From Clostridiales bacterium (GTDB lineage: Bacteria > Bacillota > Clostridia > TANB77 > CAG-508): a DNA stretch of 64,000 nucleotides. Position numbers and translations under genes: made by a program. Under the pieces are notes generated by a model that saw only the letters and a program-made list of their open reading frames with translations, was not told the DNA's origin and made no database searches. Below are positions 7,523 through 15,675 of this stretch, piece after piece. The first letter of the stretch is position 1, and every line of letters begins with the position of its first letter. Location of the stretch: assembly GCA_003534295.1 (NCBI GenBank), contig DPDV01000017.1, positions 1 to 64,000 on the forward strand, in the 5' to 3' direction.

Positions 7523-7815
7523 TTATTGTAATTTTTTACTTAAAGTCTTTCTTTGCCAACTTTTCTTGTTACATTTTGGACATTTCATATATCGTGTAGT
7601 TCCAGAGTGCATTGCAAAATATACTTGGCTATATTTTGGTACATATTTATGATGACATTTTTGAGTTTCTATTTTTAATGCAAATGAAACACCTATTATT
7701 AAAAAGAACAAATGCTAATATAAACAACACTATTTTAGCAATATTATTCTCCACTAAAAATGATGTAACAAAAATTAGTATTAAGAAAGATATTGTCAAA
7801 CTACTATGTATTACC
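7523..7815 (-). pseudogene. Frameshifted small membrane protein with C-terminal zinc ribbon
   Basis: In minus sense, a hydrophobic region (SFLILIFVTSFLVEN, then IAKIVLFILAFVLF) is followed, after an apparent one-base insertion near 7699, by IIGVSFALKIE, a CHHKYVP knuckle and MKCPKCNKKSWQRK. Removing one A in the T/A run restores one continuous protein of two helices plus a zinc ribbon, a family I recall in Firmicutes without known function. The expected first cysteine pair is reduced to a single Cys-His. No clear ATG with ribosome site is visible; a TTG near 7810 is possible. The downstream frame (62 codons) is open. Confidence 0.6.
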
Positions 7816-7844
7816 TATCACAACCGTTGTTCTGCTGCTAATTC

Positions 7845-8357
7845 CTATATATGACTTATTATTTCTTTTTTGTTCATATTGACAAAGGCATTTCTATTCT
7901 CCATAATTTCCTTAGCAAGTTCAGCACAAACACTATGGGCTAATTCAAATTCTTTCTTCGTTATTATTCCTTTTTCCAAAGCATCTAATAATTCATCTTC
8001 ATCTAAAACCTTGATATTATTATTTGTATCAGCGCCATACACAATGTCTAAAAACAAATCATCATAATATGGTCTTCCATTTTCTAGTCCATTTCCTAAA
8101 CTAATGTCGAAATAATAGCTTATTGTTTTTAATTCATTATCTATAAAAGCTCTTGCATTGTATAACCTATCCAATGGTGTGTATTCTACTATGTAATATC
8201 CATTATCTATTAATGTAACATTTCTTATAAATGGCTCATCTATTTCCTGAATTTTTTTTATCACAATATAAGTATCTTGTCCTTTTAATTTTTTTGTTGT
8301 TACATCATATTTCGAAACCCCCCTCAAATATGTTTCATCAGTATATTTCTTTCTCAT
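7845..8357 (-). CDS. DUF402 family protein (nucleoside di-/triphosphatase-like)
   Basis: The 170-residue protein matches the DUF402/Ntdp type (Bacillus YgaC, FomD relatives). Landmarks are YIVEYTPLDRLYNARAF, the YYFDISLG strand, DDLFLDIVYG and a long C-terminal helical tail. The aspartates in YYFDI and DDLFLDI are the metal-binding candidates in this family, which hydrolyses nucleoside tri/diphosphates or cytidylyl-phosphonates. The ATG has a GAAAGGGAAA site. It lies 26 bp downstream of the HAD gene on the same strand, so the two probably form an operon from the consensus promoter at 8957-8985. Confidence 0.8.
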   Translation of the reverse strand: MRKKYTDETYLRGVSKYDVTTKKLKGQDTYIVIKKIQEIDEPFIRNVTLIDNGYYIVEYTPLDRLYNARAFIDNELKTISYYFDISLGNGLENGRPYYDDLFLDIVYGADTNNNIKVLDEDELLDALEKGIITKKEFELAHSVCAELAKEIMENRNAFVNMNKKEIISHI

Positions 8358-8383
8358 CTATATTTTCCCTTTCAAAATTTTTA

Positions 8384-8878
8384 TTATATCAGTAAAGATG
8401 TAACATGTATTGGTATTACATTATTTCCTAATATTTTTAATGATTCGCTTAAAATTCTATTATCATCATCTATTAAAACTGCAACTTCATTATTCGAAAT
8501 ACTATTCTTTATATATTCACTTTTTACTTTATGTATATTTTCATTAGTATATTCCCCATTTTCCTTAACTATAAATTTCCTATTTTCCTTTTTTATATTT
8601 GGCATATATATATCTAGCCATTCATCTTTTTCTTTTACCATTTCATTACTACTTGAACAACTTAATATGTAAATCTCAATCTCTTCATATTTTTCTCTTA
8701 TTCTATTTATTTGTTCAATAATTGGTTGTATAGGTCTTTTCCTTAAATACTTTCCTTTTTTTTCGTAACTTTTTTCTATATCAAAAATATTTTCAACAAT
8801 TGTTCCATCCATATCTAAAAATATTTTTAGATTCTTGTTATTTTTTAATATTTCAGAAATCAAATTAATAAATTCCAT
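8384..8878 (-). CDS. HAD-superfamily phosphatase
   Basis: This 164-residue protein has motif I at IFLDMDGTIVEN (about residues 19-30; nucleophile Asp and acid Asp), motif II at YILSCSSSNE, a lysine-rich segment (RKFIVKENGE, then KSEYI) that may supply the motif III lysine, and motif IV at VLIDDDNRIL. The small size and single cap region resemble 5'-nucleotidase or deoxyribonucleotidase-type HAD proteins. Start ATG is preceded by AGGAG. The perfect promoter upstream and an inverted repeat in the leader suggest regulated expression with the DUF402 gene downstream. Both products may act on nucleotides, which is inference. Confidence 0.8.
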   Translation of the reverse strand: MEFINLISEILKNNKNLKIFLDMDGTIVENIFDIEKSYEKKGKYLRKRPIQPIIEQINRIREKYEEIEIYILSCSSSNEMVKEKDEWLDIYMPNIKKENRKFIVKENGEYTNENIHKVKSEYIKNSISNNEVAVLIDDDNRILSESLKILGNNVIPIHVTSLLI

Positions 8879-8896
8879 TTTTTCTCCTATATCTTA

Positions 8897-8912
8897 TATG
8901 AGTCAACTCATA
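8897..8912 (-). promoter_or_regulatory. Inverted repeat in the HAD gene leader
   Basis: TATGAGT and ACTCATA arms separated by 2 bp lie between the promoter and the HAD start codon (18 bp upstream of it). This could be an operator or a small hairpin; the regulator is unknown. Confidence 0.4.
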
Positions 8913-8956
8913 ATTTTTATATGCCTATAATTATTTTTATTGTTTAAAACTTCTCT

Positions 8957-8985
8957 ATTATAACACCTTTTACTAATTATGTCAA
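8957..8985 (-). promoter_or_regulatory. Perfect-consensus sigma-A promoter for HAD and DUF402 genes
   Basis: Minus strand TTGACA (8985-8980), 17-bp spacer, TATAAT (8962-8957): a full match to consensus. Confidence 0.85.
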
Positions 8986-9015
8986 TTTCATTATACTTTA
9001 GAACTCCATCTAAGA

Positions 9016-9160
9016 GACAAATTACTATTTTTTATTGTCTGCTATTTTTTATTCCTACATAATATACAAGATATATTTTAGAATTTTGCTTTTAATTGGT
9101 CGTATTGCTTTGATTTTGTGCAATGTTCTATATTCCTTTTTTGCACTCTTTCTCCTGGTA
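9016..9160 (-). mobile_element. Most reduced copy of the RecG-like gene unit
   Basis: Bases 9020-9060 match the 3'-flank block seen at 7131-7172 and 11360-11401. They are joined to a TATACAAGATATATTTTA block (found upstream of the RecG-like gene near 12803) and then to the TTGGTCG-YATTGCTTTGATTTTG tail also found at 7335-7410. Compared with 7131-7410, the 5' coding piece and iterons are missing too. No coding content remains. Confidence 0.6.
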
Positions 9161-9184
9161 ATAGCCAGATTTCCTTATATAAAA

Positions 9185-10246
9185 TTATCTTTCTTCTAAT
9201 ATCATTTGTCTATGTGGTACATTTTCTAAAAGACTTTCACTTATTTTATCTAAATTAGCATATAAACTTCTACATAAGTTAGTTCTAAACAAGGCAAATT
9301 TTAATAAATCTTTTTGGCTACAATCTTTATTATACTCCCTATATCCAAATGTGCTTCCTATTAGTTGCATTAAGTAAATATGTGGGGCAAATTTCAAATC
9401 ATATTCATTTAATTCTACATATTTAGAGACTTCTTTAAAATATTGAATAAGATTATCTGTATCTATTTTTCCATCTTCTGCATTTTTATCTACATAACTA
9501 TACGATCTGACTATTTCCCATACTATTGGCATCTTCTTTGCTGTTTCAAAATCTATTACTGTAGCTAATTTACCTTCATTATAAATTAACTGCTGAATGC
9601 TATAATCTCCATGTGTATTCATTATACTTAATCTTCTAATTATTCCAAAATCAAATTGGTCAATTAGAGCATTCGCTATTAATATTTTATCATTAAAATC
9701 TGCAATAAATTGTTCTTTATATTTATTATCTCCTTTAATGTTCTTTTTTTCTTCTTCTAATTTTTGAACTCCTATTTGTACACTCTTTTTAGAAAACCAT
9801 TTATCTATAATGCCTTCTTCTTCTAATCCTTCATATCCTATTAATTCTCTTATTAATTTTCCTAAAATAGTTGCTGATTCCATCATTTGCTCATAATTTC
9901 CTGTATTGTTTTCAACAGTATATCCCTCTATGAATTGTTGTAAAATCACTACTTTTCCATTAAAAATAAAATAATATCTTCCATCATTTAACTGAATATA
10001 CTGTGGTACTTGAAGTTTTCCGTTTTGTAAATATTTAATTAATCGAATTTCTTTTTCTACTAAAGATACAGGTTTATTTGAATTAAACTCTTTTAATATA
10101 TACCTTTTACCATTTACATTAATTTCAAATAAATTTGAAGACCCTCTGTTCAACTTAGTTATTTCTATATTTCCTTCTATATTATATTGAGTTCTTAATA
10201 AAGTAATTATATCATTTTTTGTTAACACTGATTTCCCTACAGACAT
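9185..10246 (-). CDS. APH/CotS-like phosphotransferase family protein
   Basis: The 353-residue protein has the kinase-like fold of the aminoglycoside phosphotransferase/choline kinase family. The ATP-binding lysine is probably in KRYILKEF (Lys52), the Brenner loop is NTHGDYSIQQLIY (His212, Asp214) and the metal-binding aspartate is in VIDFETA (Asp232). The usual Asn five residues after the catalytic Asp is Gln219, which is unusual. Size and style fit CotS/YutH spore-coat-type or small-molecule kinases; there is no reason to call it a resistance gene. It starts 17 bp after the Nudix gene and is co-transcribed with it, so the pair may handle one metabolite. Confidence 0.8.
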   Translation of the reverse strand: MSVGKSVLTKNDIITLLRTQYNIEGNIEITKLNRGSSNLFEINVNGKRYILKEFNSNKPVSLVEKEIRLIKYLQNGKLQVPQYIQLNDGRYYFIFNGKVVILQQFIEGYTVENNTGNYEQMMESATILGKLIRELIGYEGLEEEGIIDKWFSKKSVQIGVQKLEEEKKNIKGDNKYKEQFIADFNDKILIANALIDQFDFGIIRRLSIMNTHGDYSIQQLIYNEGKLATVIDFETAKKMPIVWEIVRSYSYVDKNAEDGKIDTDNLIQYFKEVSKYVELNEYDLKFAPHIYLMQLIGSTFGYREYNKDCSQKDLLKFALFRTNLCRSLYANLDKISESLLENVPHRQMILEER

Positions 10247-10263
10247 TTACAATATACTCCTTA

Positions 10264-10773
10264 TTATAATTCTAAACATTTTTTATAATCTTCTTTATCA
10301 AAATCTATCGTTGGAATAATTTCTTCGTTATCAATCATTTTTTCAAATTCATCTATAGTAATCCATTTAGAATCAACTACTTCTCCATCTGTATAACTTA
10401 AATCCTTTATTTCTAAATCTTTTCTAAATAACCATATATCTTTAAAATCTTTTGCATTATCATCCCTTAAAGTTTTGTAAAAAACAGCATCTGACTCATT
10501 AAATATAACTCCTAGTTCTTCTCTTATTTCTCTTAACATTGATTGTAAGCTGTTTTCACCTTTTATGCAAGAACCAGCCGTACTTTCCCACATATTGGGA
10601 TATTTATTCTTAAATTTTGAGCGTTTATTTAATAATATTTCTCCTTTAGAGTTTATTATAATAGCCTCTACTACTAAATGATATTCCCCTTCTTTTAATC
10701 TTTCATCACTATGTCTATCAATTACTTTTCCTGTAAATCTTTTATTAATATCATATACATCCCACAATTCCAT
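10264..10773 (-). CDS. Nudix hydrolase (isopentenyl-diphosphate isomerase-like subgroup)
   Basis: A perfect Nudix box starts at Gly67: GSCIKGENSLQSMLREIREE, then LGV, with metal ligands Glu85 and Glu86. The N-terminus (LWDVYDINKRFTGKVIDR) is the signature of the YfcD/IDI-like group of Nudix proteins, where this stretch precedes a strand that often reads NKR. The C-terminal half ends in WITIDEFEKMI, typical for these enzymes. Substrate not predictable. It is the first gene of a two-gene operon with the APH-like kinase and has a good promoter. A damaged tyrosine recombinase fragment lies directly upstream, mirroring 4744-5693. Confidence 0.88.
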   Translation of the reverse strand: MELWDVYDINKRFTGKVIDRHSDERLKEGEYHLVVEAIIINSKGEILLNKRSKFKNKYPNMWESTAGSCIKGENSLQSMLREIREELGVIFNESDAVFYKTLRDDNAKDFKDIWLFRKDLEIKDLSYTDGEVVDSKWITIDEFEKMIDNEEIIPTIDFDKEDYKKCLEL

Positions 10774-10798
10774 TGTTATTTATTCCTTCCTTATTACC

Positions 10799-10827
10799 AT
10801 AATATTACATTTTTCTTGATTTGTCTA
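10799..10827 (-). promoter_or_regulatory. Sigma-A promoter of the Nudix-kinase operon
   Basis: Minus strand TAGACA (10827-10822), 17-bp spacer, TATTAT (10804-10799). Confidence 0.6.
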
Positions 10828-10902
10828 TGATTTCCGAAGATTCTAATTAACTTATTACTTAGCATACTTTTAACTTTTATATTTTTTATAATATAAAAAA
10901 GT

Positions 10903-11310
10903 TTATGCAATATATTTCCTATGAGAATTTTTTACATTATTTTGATTTACCGTTGCATATTCCATAGTCGCCTTTGTCCTTCTAAATTTGTGAGGATATA
11001 CCTTATTTATATTAGCTTTTCTTCCAAAATTTCTTATTAATATTTCGATTCCAGATATACCTAGTCTGTTATATGGTTTTATTAATGATACAAATAATGC
11101 TTCATTGTCATCTGTTCTTGTCTATAAATATTTCTTTATGTACATTTTACTTTTAGTAGTAAGATAAACTTCTCTTTCGCTATTACCTTTATCTAAAACA
11201 ATACAACTTCTTTCCTGAAAATTCATATCTGATATATTTAATCTCGTAATTTCTCCAACTCTCATACCAGTTAATATTAATAGTTCTAATATTGCTAAAT
11301 CTCTTGCATT
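10903..11310 (-). pseudogene. Tyrosine recombinase fragment, copy 2 (nonsense codon and deletion)
   Basis: Reading minus strand from 11310 gives RDLAILELLILTGMRVGEI (first catalytic Arg), then NFQERSCIVLDKGNSEREVY, which is nearly the same as copy 1 at 5298-5693. The frame is then interrupted by TAG after KKYL. Near the end, the stretch between RRT and TMEYA, including the LLGH box, is deleted, probably between short ACAATGG-like repeats that copy 1 still shows. The end YPHKFRRT and KNSHRKYI is preserved. The N-terminal domain is missing in both copies. This is clearly a dead relative of the copy 1 gene. Confidence 0.85.
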
Positions 11311-11323
11311 TAAAAATATTTAT

Positions 11324-11402
11324 ATTTTTGTTCAAATTTCAAAATCAATCTCAGCGACAAATTACTATTTTTTATTGTCAGCCATTTTTTATTCCTACAT
11401 AT
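11324..11402. repeat. Junction repeat between recombinase fragment and RecG-like gene
   Basis: It contains the CAATCTCAGCGA block shared with 5790-5810 and the AATTACTATTTTTTATTGTC block shared with 7131-7172 and 9020-9060. On the minus strand it also holds a tiny frame (MADNKK-stop) behind AGGAATAAAAA, present in the 7131 copy as well, possibly the dead start of a lost gene. Confidence 0.6.
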
Positions 11403-11430
11403 TAATAAAGCGAAGTTCACTTTTAAGTTA

Positions 11431-12720
11431 TTATTTATTTATTTCATATCTTGTACTTGGCCCGTTTCCGATTTTAACCAAAACACCATTTTCAACTAAT
11501 TTATTTAATATTGTTGAGGTAGTTGTCTTTTCTTTATTAATTAGTGCCTGAGCATTAATCCTTGTTATAGAGCCATTTTTTTCAATATATTTTATAATTA
11601 TATCCATATCACCTTTACTATTATTTTGTATAGCAACATTATTCAATGATATTTTAGGTAATTTTACAACAAACGCTGACGGTAATACATCTATCTCGAA
11701 ATTTAATCCAATTTTATTATAATATGATTTTACTCTTCTTAATCCACTTCCTATTGCTTCTACCCTCTTTATTCTCATAAAAATAGATTGTAAGTAAGGA
11801 TTTCTTGAAGTTGATAGACCTGCTAGTATATCATCAAGTGTTATGTTTCCATATAAAGATCCAAAACTAATAACTTCTATTCCATTATTTTTATATAAAT
11901 TAAGTATATTAGATGTTAACGTTCCATAATCTCTGTGTATAAGAGAATTTAGCACAATTTCTCTTAAAATAAATTCTGGATATTCTTCAATATCTTCTCT
12001 AACACTCGTATTAATCAATCCATATGTTGCTGTATTATTTTTTAAATAATCAATTATAGTATCATAAATTTCCAAGATTGATCCTTTAAATTCTTTTCTA
12101 TCTAAAAAATTATTCTTTTCATTTGATTGATACACAGCTAACTTAAATGTAAATGGATTTTGATCAGAAAACAATAATCCTATGTTTGTATATTTTTGAT
12201 TTGCAGTAAAATGCAAATTTTCTTTTATATTATTTTCATTTATATTAATATTATTTTCTTCTAAAGCTTTACTAATATAATCAAAAGTTAATTCTTGATT
12301 GCTTGAAATTGATGTTTCAAATGATAAGCTACTATTTTTTATTATCAATTGTTTTACTGTTTCTTCTGTTGCAGGAATCGAGCAAGAGCCAGTTCTTAAG
12401 TATGTTCCTTTTACAATTCCTTTTTCTTTAAGATAATAAATATCAATTCCTTTTGAAACTTTTATAATAATATATTCTTTATCTTCAAGTTTTCCTGTAT
12501 TTATCGAGACAAAAATTCTAGCATCTGGATATATATTTGTTCGTATGCCATTAGAAATCTTTTCTTCAATGTCTTTGCAATTATCCACTCCTATTAAATT
12601 CCCATTATCATCATATCCAATATATATAGTTCCAGAATTTGTGTTCAAAAAAGCTATAATCTCTTTATATATTTTTTCTGTATAATTTTCTTTAAATTCT
12701 ATTGATTCATTCTCATTCAT
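11431..12720 (-). CDS. AlbA/Schlafen-type RecG-like putative transcriptional regulator
   Basis: The 429-residue protein has three parts: an AlbA_2 (Schlafen AAA_4) domain at about 1-120 (ESIEFKE, FLNTNSGTIYIGYDD.G), a GHKL-type HATPase_c_4 region at about 245-370 (EFILREIVLNSLIHRDY, then EAIGSGLRRV), and a C-terminal winged helix (about 380-429, NKEKTTTSTILNKLVENGVL). Such proteins are often annotated RecG-like helicase or transcriptional regulator, but they lack helicase motifs. I chose the ATG at 12720, since GGAGGTAAGTAGC just before it is a clear ribosome site; the in-frame ATG at 12735 overlaps that site. Upstream lie four CGTTCAA-type iterons and a promoter, suggesting autoregulation. 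Its flanks recur as shrunken copies at 7131 and 9016. Confidence 0.8.
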   Translation of the reverse strand: MNENESIEFKENYTEKIYKEIIAFLNTNSGTIYIGYDDNGNLIGVDNCKDIEEKISNGIRTNIYPDARIFVSINTGKLEDKEYIIIKVSKGIDIYYLKEKGIVKGTYLRTGSCSIPATEETVKQLIIKNSSLSFETSISSNQELTFDYISKALEENNININENNIKENLHFTANQKYTNIGLLFSDQNPFTFKLAVYQSNEKNNFLDRKEFKGSILEIYDTIIDYLKNNTATYGLINTSVREDIEEYPEFILREIVLNSLIHRDYGTLTSNILNLYKNNGIEVISFGSLYGNITLDDILAGLSTSRNPYLQSIFMRIKRVEAIGSGLRRVKSYYNKIGLNFEIDVLPSAFVVKLPKISLNNVAIQNNSKGDMDIIIKYIEKNGSITRINAQALINKEKTTTSTILNKLVENGVLVKIGNGPSTRYEINK

Positions 12721-12740
12721 GCTACTTACCTCCATTTTGA

Positions 12741-12777
12741 ATCGTTCAATCGTTCAAAATATCGTTCAATCGTTTGA
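12741..12777 (-). promoter_or_regulatory. CGTTCAA iterons upstream of the RecG-like gene
   Basis: Four directly repeated ATCGTTCA/ATCGTTTG units lie between the promoter and the ribosome site. Three units persist at 7246-7275 in the deleted copy. They are a probable binding array for the encoded winged-helix protein or another factor (inference). Confidence 0.55.
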
Positions 12778-12781
12778 CTAT

Positions 12782-12811
12782 AGTATAACACTTTTATTAT
12801 ATATTATACAA
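12782..12811 (-). promoter_or_regulatory. Promoter of the RecG-like gene
   Basis: Minus strand TTGTAT (12811-12806), 18-bp spacer, TATACT (12787-12782). The -10 is lost in the copy at 7131-7320. Confidence 0.5.
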
Positions 12812-12843
12812 GATATATTTTAAAATTTTACACTTTAGTATCC

Positions 12844-13714
12844 CTATAACCAACTCTTAATTACTTCTTCAGAAACATTCATATTTCCTAATCCAATTCC
12901 AAGTTTTATATTTGGTTTTCTTTCTCCATGACAATCTGTTCCTGCTGACATATACAAATTATGTTCTTTACAGAATTTTTCTAAAGTAGTTATTTGTTCT
13001 TGACTAAATCCAGAATAATATACCTCTACACCATCTAGAATTCCTTCTTGTACTAATTTTTCCAAATATTTAATATGGTCATTCAGTGAATATAGATATA
13101 AGTGTGCTATAAAGACTTTACCTCCGTGCTTTTCTTATTTGTTTTGAAACTTCTAGCGCATTTGGATATTGTTTAGAAAAATCTCTATACAATACAAAAT
13201 TTGGATTACATGTACAACTTCTAAAAAAGCCTTCTCGTATATTCCATTCATCATCGGTAAAATTTTTTTTATTTTCAATGTATTTAGTAATATCATTATA
13301 AATAATTTTGGTTGGATATTTTAAAGACTCATCATATTCTAAATCTTTTGTTGTTTTTATATTATTTTTTTTGCATAATTGTAACAGTTCATCAAATTCT
13401 TTTTTGTATCCTTCTATTTCATCCATAGTATTATAAGTTTTATTTATCCACTCTTGTAATAATTCAGGATTAAAATCATAACCTAGTAGTTCAATCTTTA
13501 TATTGTCAAAAAATGCATTGAATTCTCCTCCAACAATAATCCTTCCAGAAAAATAGCTTTTAGTGTCAATCTCTTTTAATTTTATGTGTGGCATAGCAGT
13601 ATCATGATCAGTAATTGCTAAAGTTGATATTCCTGCTTTTTCTGCATTTGATAGCATTTCTTCAATGGTCCATGTACCATCTGAAAATATTGTATGTGTA
13701 TGTAAGTCAATCAT
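12844..13714 (-). pseudogene. PHP-domain phosphoesterase, broken by one frameshift
   Basis: The frame from 13714 encodes a PHP phosphoesterase: MIDLHTHTIFSDGTWTIEEM with metal-binding His4 and His6, AITDHDTAMPH, and GGEFNAFF. It stops at 13118 (KARR-stop). In the next frame the protein continues GGKVFIAHLYLYSL, VEVYYSG and SAGTDCHGERKP, the last PHP motif, to 12844. Removing one C near 13122 fuses the two into a protein of about 290 residues, a normal size for small PHP phosphatases (3',5'-nucleotide phosphatase-like). All metal ligands survive, so the mutation is recent, or a sequencing error. Both halves are given here as one gene. Confidence 0.8.
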
Positions 13715-13742
13715 ATTATGACACTCCTTTTTGATAAATTTT

Positions 13743-13778
13743 ATTATATTCCCTAGAATAATCTAAGGGATATAATAA
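13743..13778 (-). terminator. Inverted repeat between YolD and PHP genes
   Basis: ATTATATTCCCT and AGGGATATAAT arms flank a short AT loop; a possible terminator of the polymerase-YolD operon, though the following tract is A-rich before T. Confidence 0.4.
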
Positions 13779-13788
13779 CCTTCCTCTT

Positions 13789-14190
13789 CTATAATACTTG
13801 TATATCTATTATTTCATTTATTGCAATTGATAATCCATCTATCATAATTAATTTATTTTTATACTCATCAATTTTTTTAATACTATTTTTTATAGTTTCA
13901 TATTTTCCTCCTTCTTTTCGTTCATCAGGAACAAAATATGTTATTTCTATTTGGGGTTGTTCTTTTATTTTAGATTGTATTAATTGTATTTTAAAATTTA
14001 ATTCTAATTTTTGTTCTTCATCTAATTCAATTTTTCTATTTGTCAATCTAGCTGTTTCCTTTACTTGTCCGTCATAACCTGTTAAAGCAGCGAATGGTGC
14101 AAATTGTGCCGACCTTTGTTCTAAACTCATTTGAGGTCTTTTAGAAACTGGTCGTGACAAATTTATAATGTCATTATAATTATTCCTCAT
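13789..14190 (-). CDS. YolD-like protein
   Basis: The 133-residue protein has the YolD hallmark KRPQMSLEQRSAQFAPFAAL followed by GYDGQVKE and RKIELDEE, then a beta-rich C-terminal half (ITYFVPDERKEGGKYETI). YolD-like proteins are habitually encoded next to Y-family polymerases of the UvrX/ImuB type, are induced with them in the DNA-damage response, and are thought to assist them. Its ATG overlaps the stop codon of the polymerase gene by four bases, so translation is coupled. Confidence 0.9.
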   Translation of the reverse strand: MRNNYNDIINLSRPVSKRPQMSLEQRSAQFAPFAALTGYDGQVKETARLTNRKIELDEEQKLELNFKIQLIQSKIKEQPQIEITYFVPDERKEGGKYETIKNSIKKIDEYKNKLIMIDGLSIAINEIIDIQVL

Positions 14191-15671
14191 CCCTTATGCC
14201 CCCCTACTTGAGAATTTCTATCTATTGTGGTTGCTCCTTCTTCAAAATTCATTCCTTTAAGAATTGCATTTTTACCATATTTTCTTTTAATACTTAGAAT
14301 AGATTTTTGCAATTCATGTTCTCTCTTTTCTTTATCTTGTTTTCTTCTAACCTCAGAATAATCTGTGAATAAATCTATTTGCTCAAAAGTATTCTTTTTC
14401 TCAGCTTCTTTTTCATTTATCAAATTATTAGCTGAAATGTTTATTCTTCTTGTGTATAACCTTTTGTCTATTATTCTTTCATATAATTCAATTATGGCTT
14501 CTCCAATGATTTTGCTTGAGGATGTATAGTGGTCTAAATTTTGAGTTCCATGCGCATGTTTAGGTACATTTCTTCCATATTTATCAATAGTAATTTCACC
14601 TTTATAGCCAATTAATGAGTTTTTAAGATTATCAACGTCATACCCGATAGTCATAACTAACTGATTTGTTACTAGATTCTTGTCTACCAAATCTAAAGCA
14701 AGTAATTCTGTCATTTCTTTAACAATTAATTTGGTTCTTTTGTAATCATAAGGGCAATGCAATACTTGTCCAGTATTTATGCTATTAGTTGCTGGCTTAT
14801 ATGATTTAACGCTTTTAATAGTTGCTAGTTCATATCCCCATGCATGATCTATTAATAACTCTGCATTTACTCCAAATAGTTTAAAAAGCTTGTCTTCGTT
14901 GTTTATAGAGCATCTAGCAACATCTCCCATAGTATGCATATGATTGTCTTCTAATTTTTTGGCTATTCCCTTGCCTACTCTCCAAAAATCTGTTAAAGGC
15001 ATATGACCCCATAGTTTTTGTTTGTACAATTGCTCATCTAAGCATGCTATTCTAACACCAAATTTATTTGCTTTTGCATGTTTAGCCACAATATCCATAG
15101 CAATTTTGGCTAAATATAAATTAGTTCCAACACCACAAGTGGCAGTAATTCCTGTCTGACTATATATATCATGTATTACCATTGTTGCTAAATCACTTGG
15201 TTTTTTATTATATTTTTTCAAATAATTAGTTACATTTATAAATACCTCATCAATCGAATAAATAAACATGTCATCTGCAGAAAAATATTTTAAATATATT
15301 TTATAAATATCTGTACTATATTTCATATACTTATTCATCTGAGGTGGTGCTATAATATAATCAAGCTTGTAATCTTCATGTTTTTTTAATTCATCATCAT
15401 CATATGATTTTCCGTTAAATTTGCGCCCTTGTATTTGATATCTTCTTTCTGCATTAACTTCCTTAACTTTCTGAATTACCTCAAATAACCTTGCTCTGCC
15501 TGGTATGCCATAAGTCTTTAAAGACGGACTAACTGCAAGGCATATTGTCTTCTCTGTTCTGCTATTATCAGCTACAACTAAGTTGGTTTTTAGTGGATTT
15601 AATCCTCGTTCCATACATTCAACTGAAGCATAAAAGCTTTTCAAATCAATTGCTATATAATATTCGCGCAT
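14187..15671 (-). CDS. Y-family translesion DNA polymerase (UvrX/UmuC-like)
   Basis: The 494-residue protein carries the Y-polymerase palm: AIDLKSFYASVECMERGLNP (Asp9) and SIDEVFINVT with Asp141-Glu142, the metal-binding carboxylates. A thumb/HhH region (WRVGKGIAKKLEDNHMHTMG) and the little finger follow. Near the C-terminus QIDLF fits the beta-clamp binding motif. The signature has LKSFYASVE rather than the MNSFYASVE usual in this group. An insert at about 80-115 (YDDDELKKHEDY) fits the UvrX/phage-type group. It lies between a 31-codon frame upstream and yolD downstream in a tight operon and is probably error-prone and damage-induced; I saw no clear LexA box. Confidence 0.92.
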   Translation of the reverse strand: MREYYIAIDLKSFYASVECMERGLNPLKTNLVVADNSRTEKTICLAVSPSLKTYGIPGRARLFEVIQKVKEVNAERRYQIQGRKFNGKSYDDDELKKHEDYKLDYIIAPPQMNKYMKYSTDIYKIYLKYFSADDMFIYSIDEVFINVTNYLKKYNKKPSDLATMVIHDIYSQTGITATCGVGTNLYLAKIAMDIVAKHAKANKFGVRIACLDEQLYKQKLWGHMPLTDFWRVGKGIAKKLEDNHMHTMGDVARCSINNEDKLFKLFGVNAELLIDHAWGYELATIKSVKSYKPATNSINTGQVLHCPYDYKRTKLIVKEMTELLALDLVDKNLVTNQLVMTIGYDVDNLKNSLIGYKGEITIDKYGRNVPKHAHGTQNLDHYTSSSKIIGEAIIELYERIIDKRLYTRRINISANNLINEKEAEKKNTFEQIDLFTDYSEVRRKQDKEKREHELQKSILSIKRKYGKNAILKGMNFEEGATTIDRNSQVGGHKG

Positions 15672-15675
15672 TTCT

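Noticed and set aside
9185..10246. Aminoglycoside resistance gene
   Set aside because: Only the general kinase fold is visible, with an altered metal-site residue and no resemblance to a specific resistance enzyme.
12721..12735. Earlier ATG for the RecG-like gene
   Set aside because: The ATGGAGG there is part of the ribosome site for the ATG at 12720; the deleted copy keeps the same arrangement.
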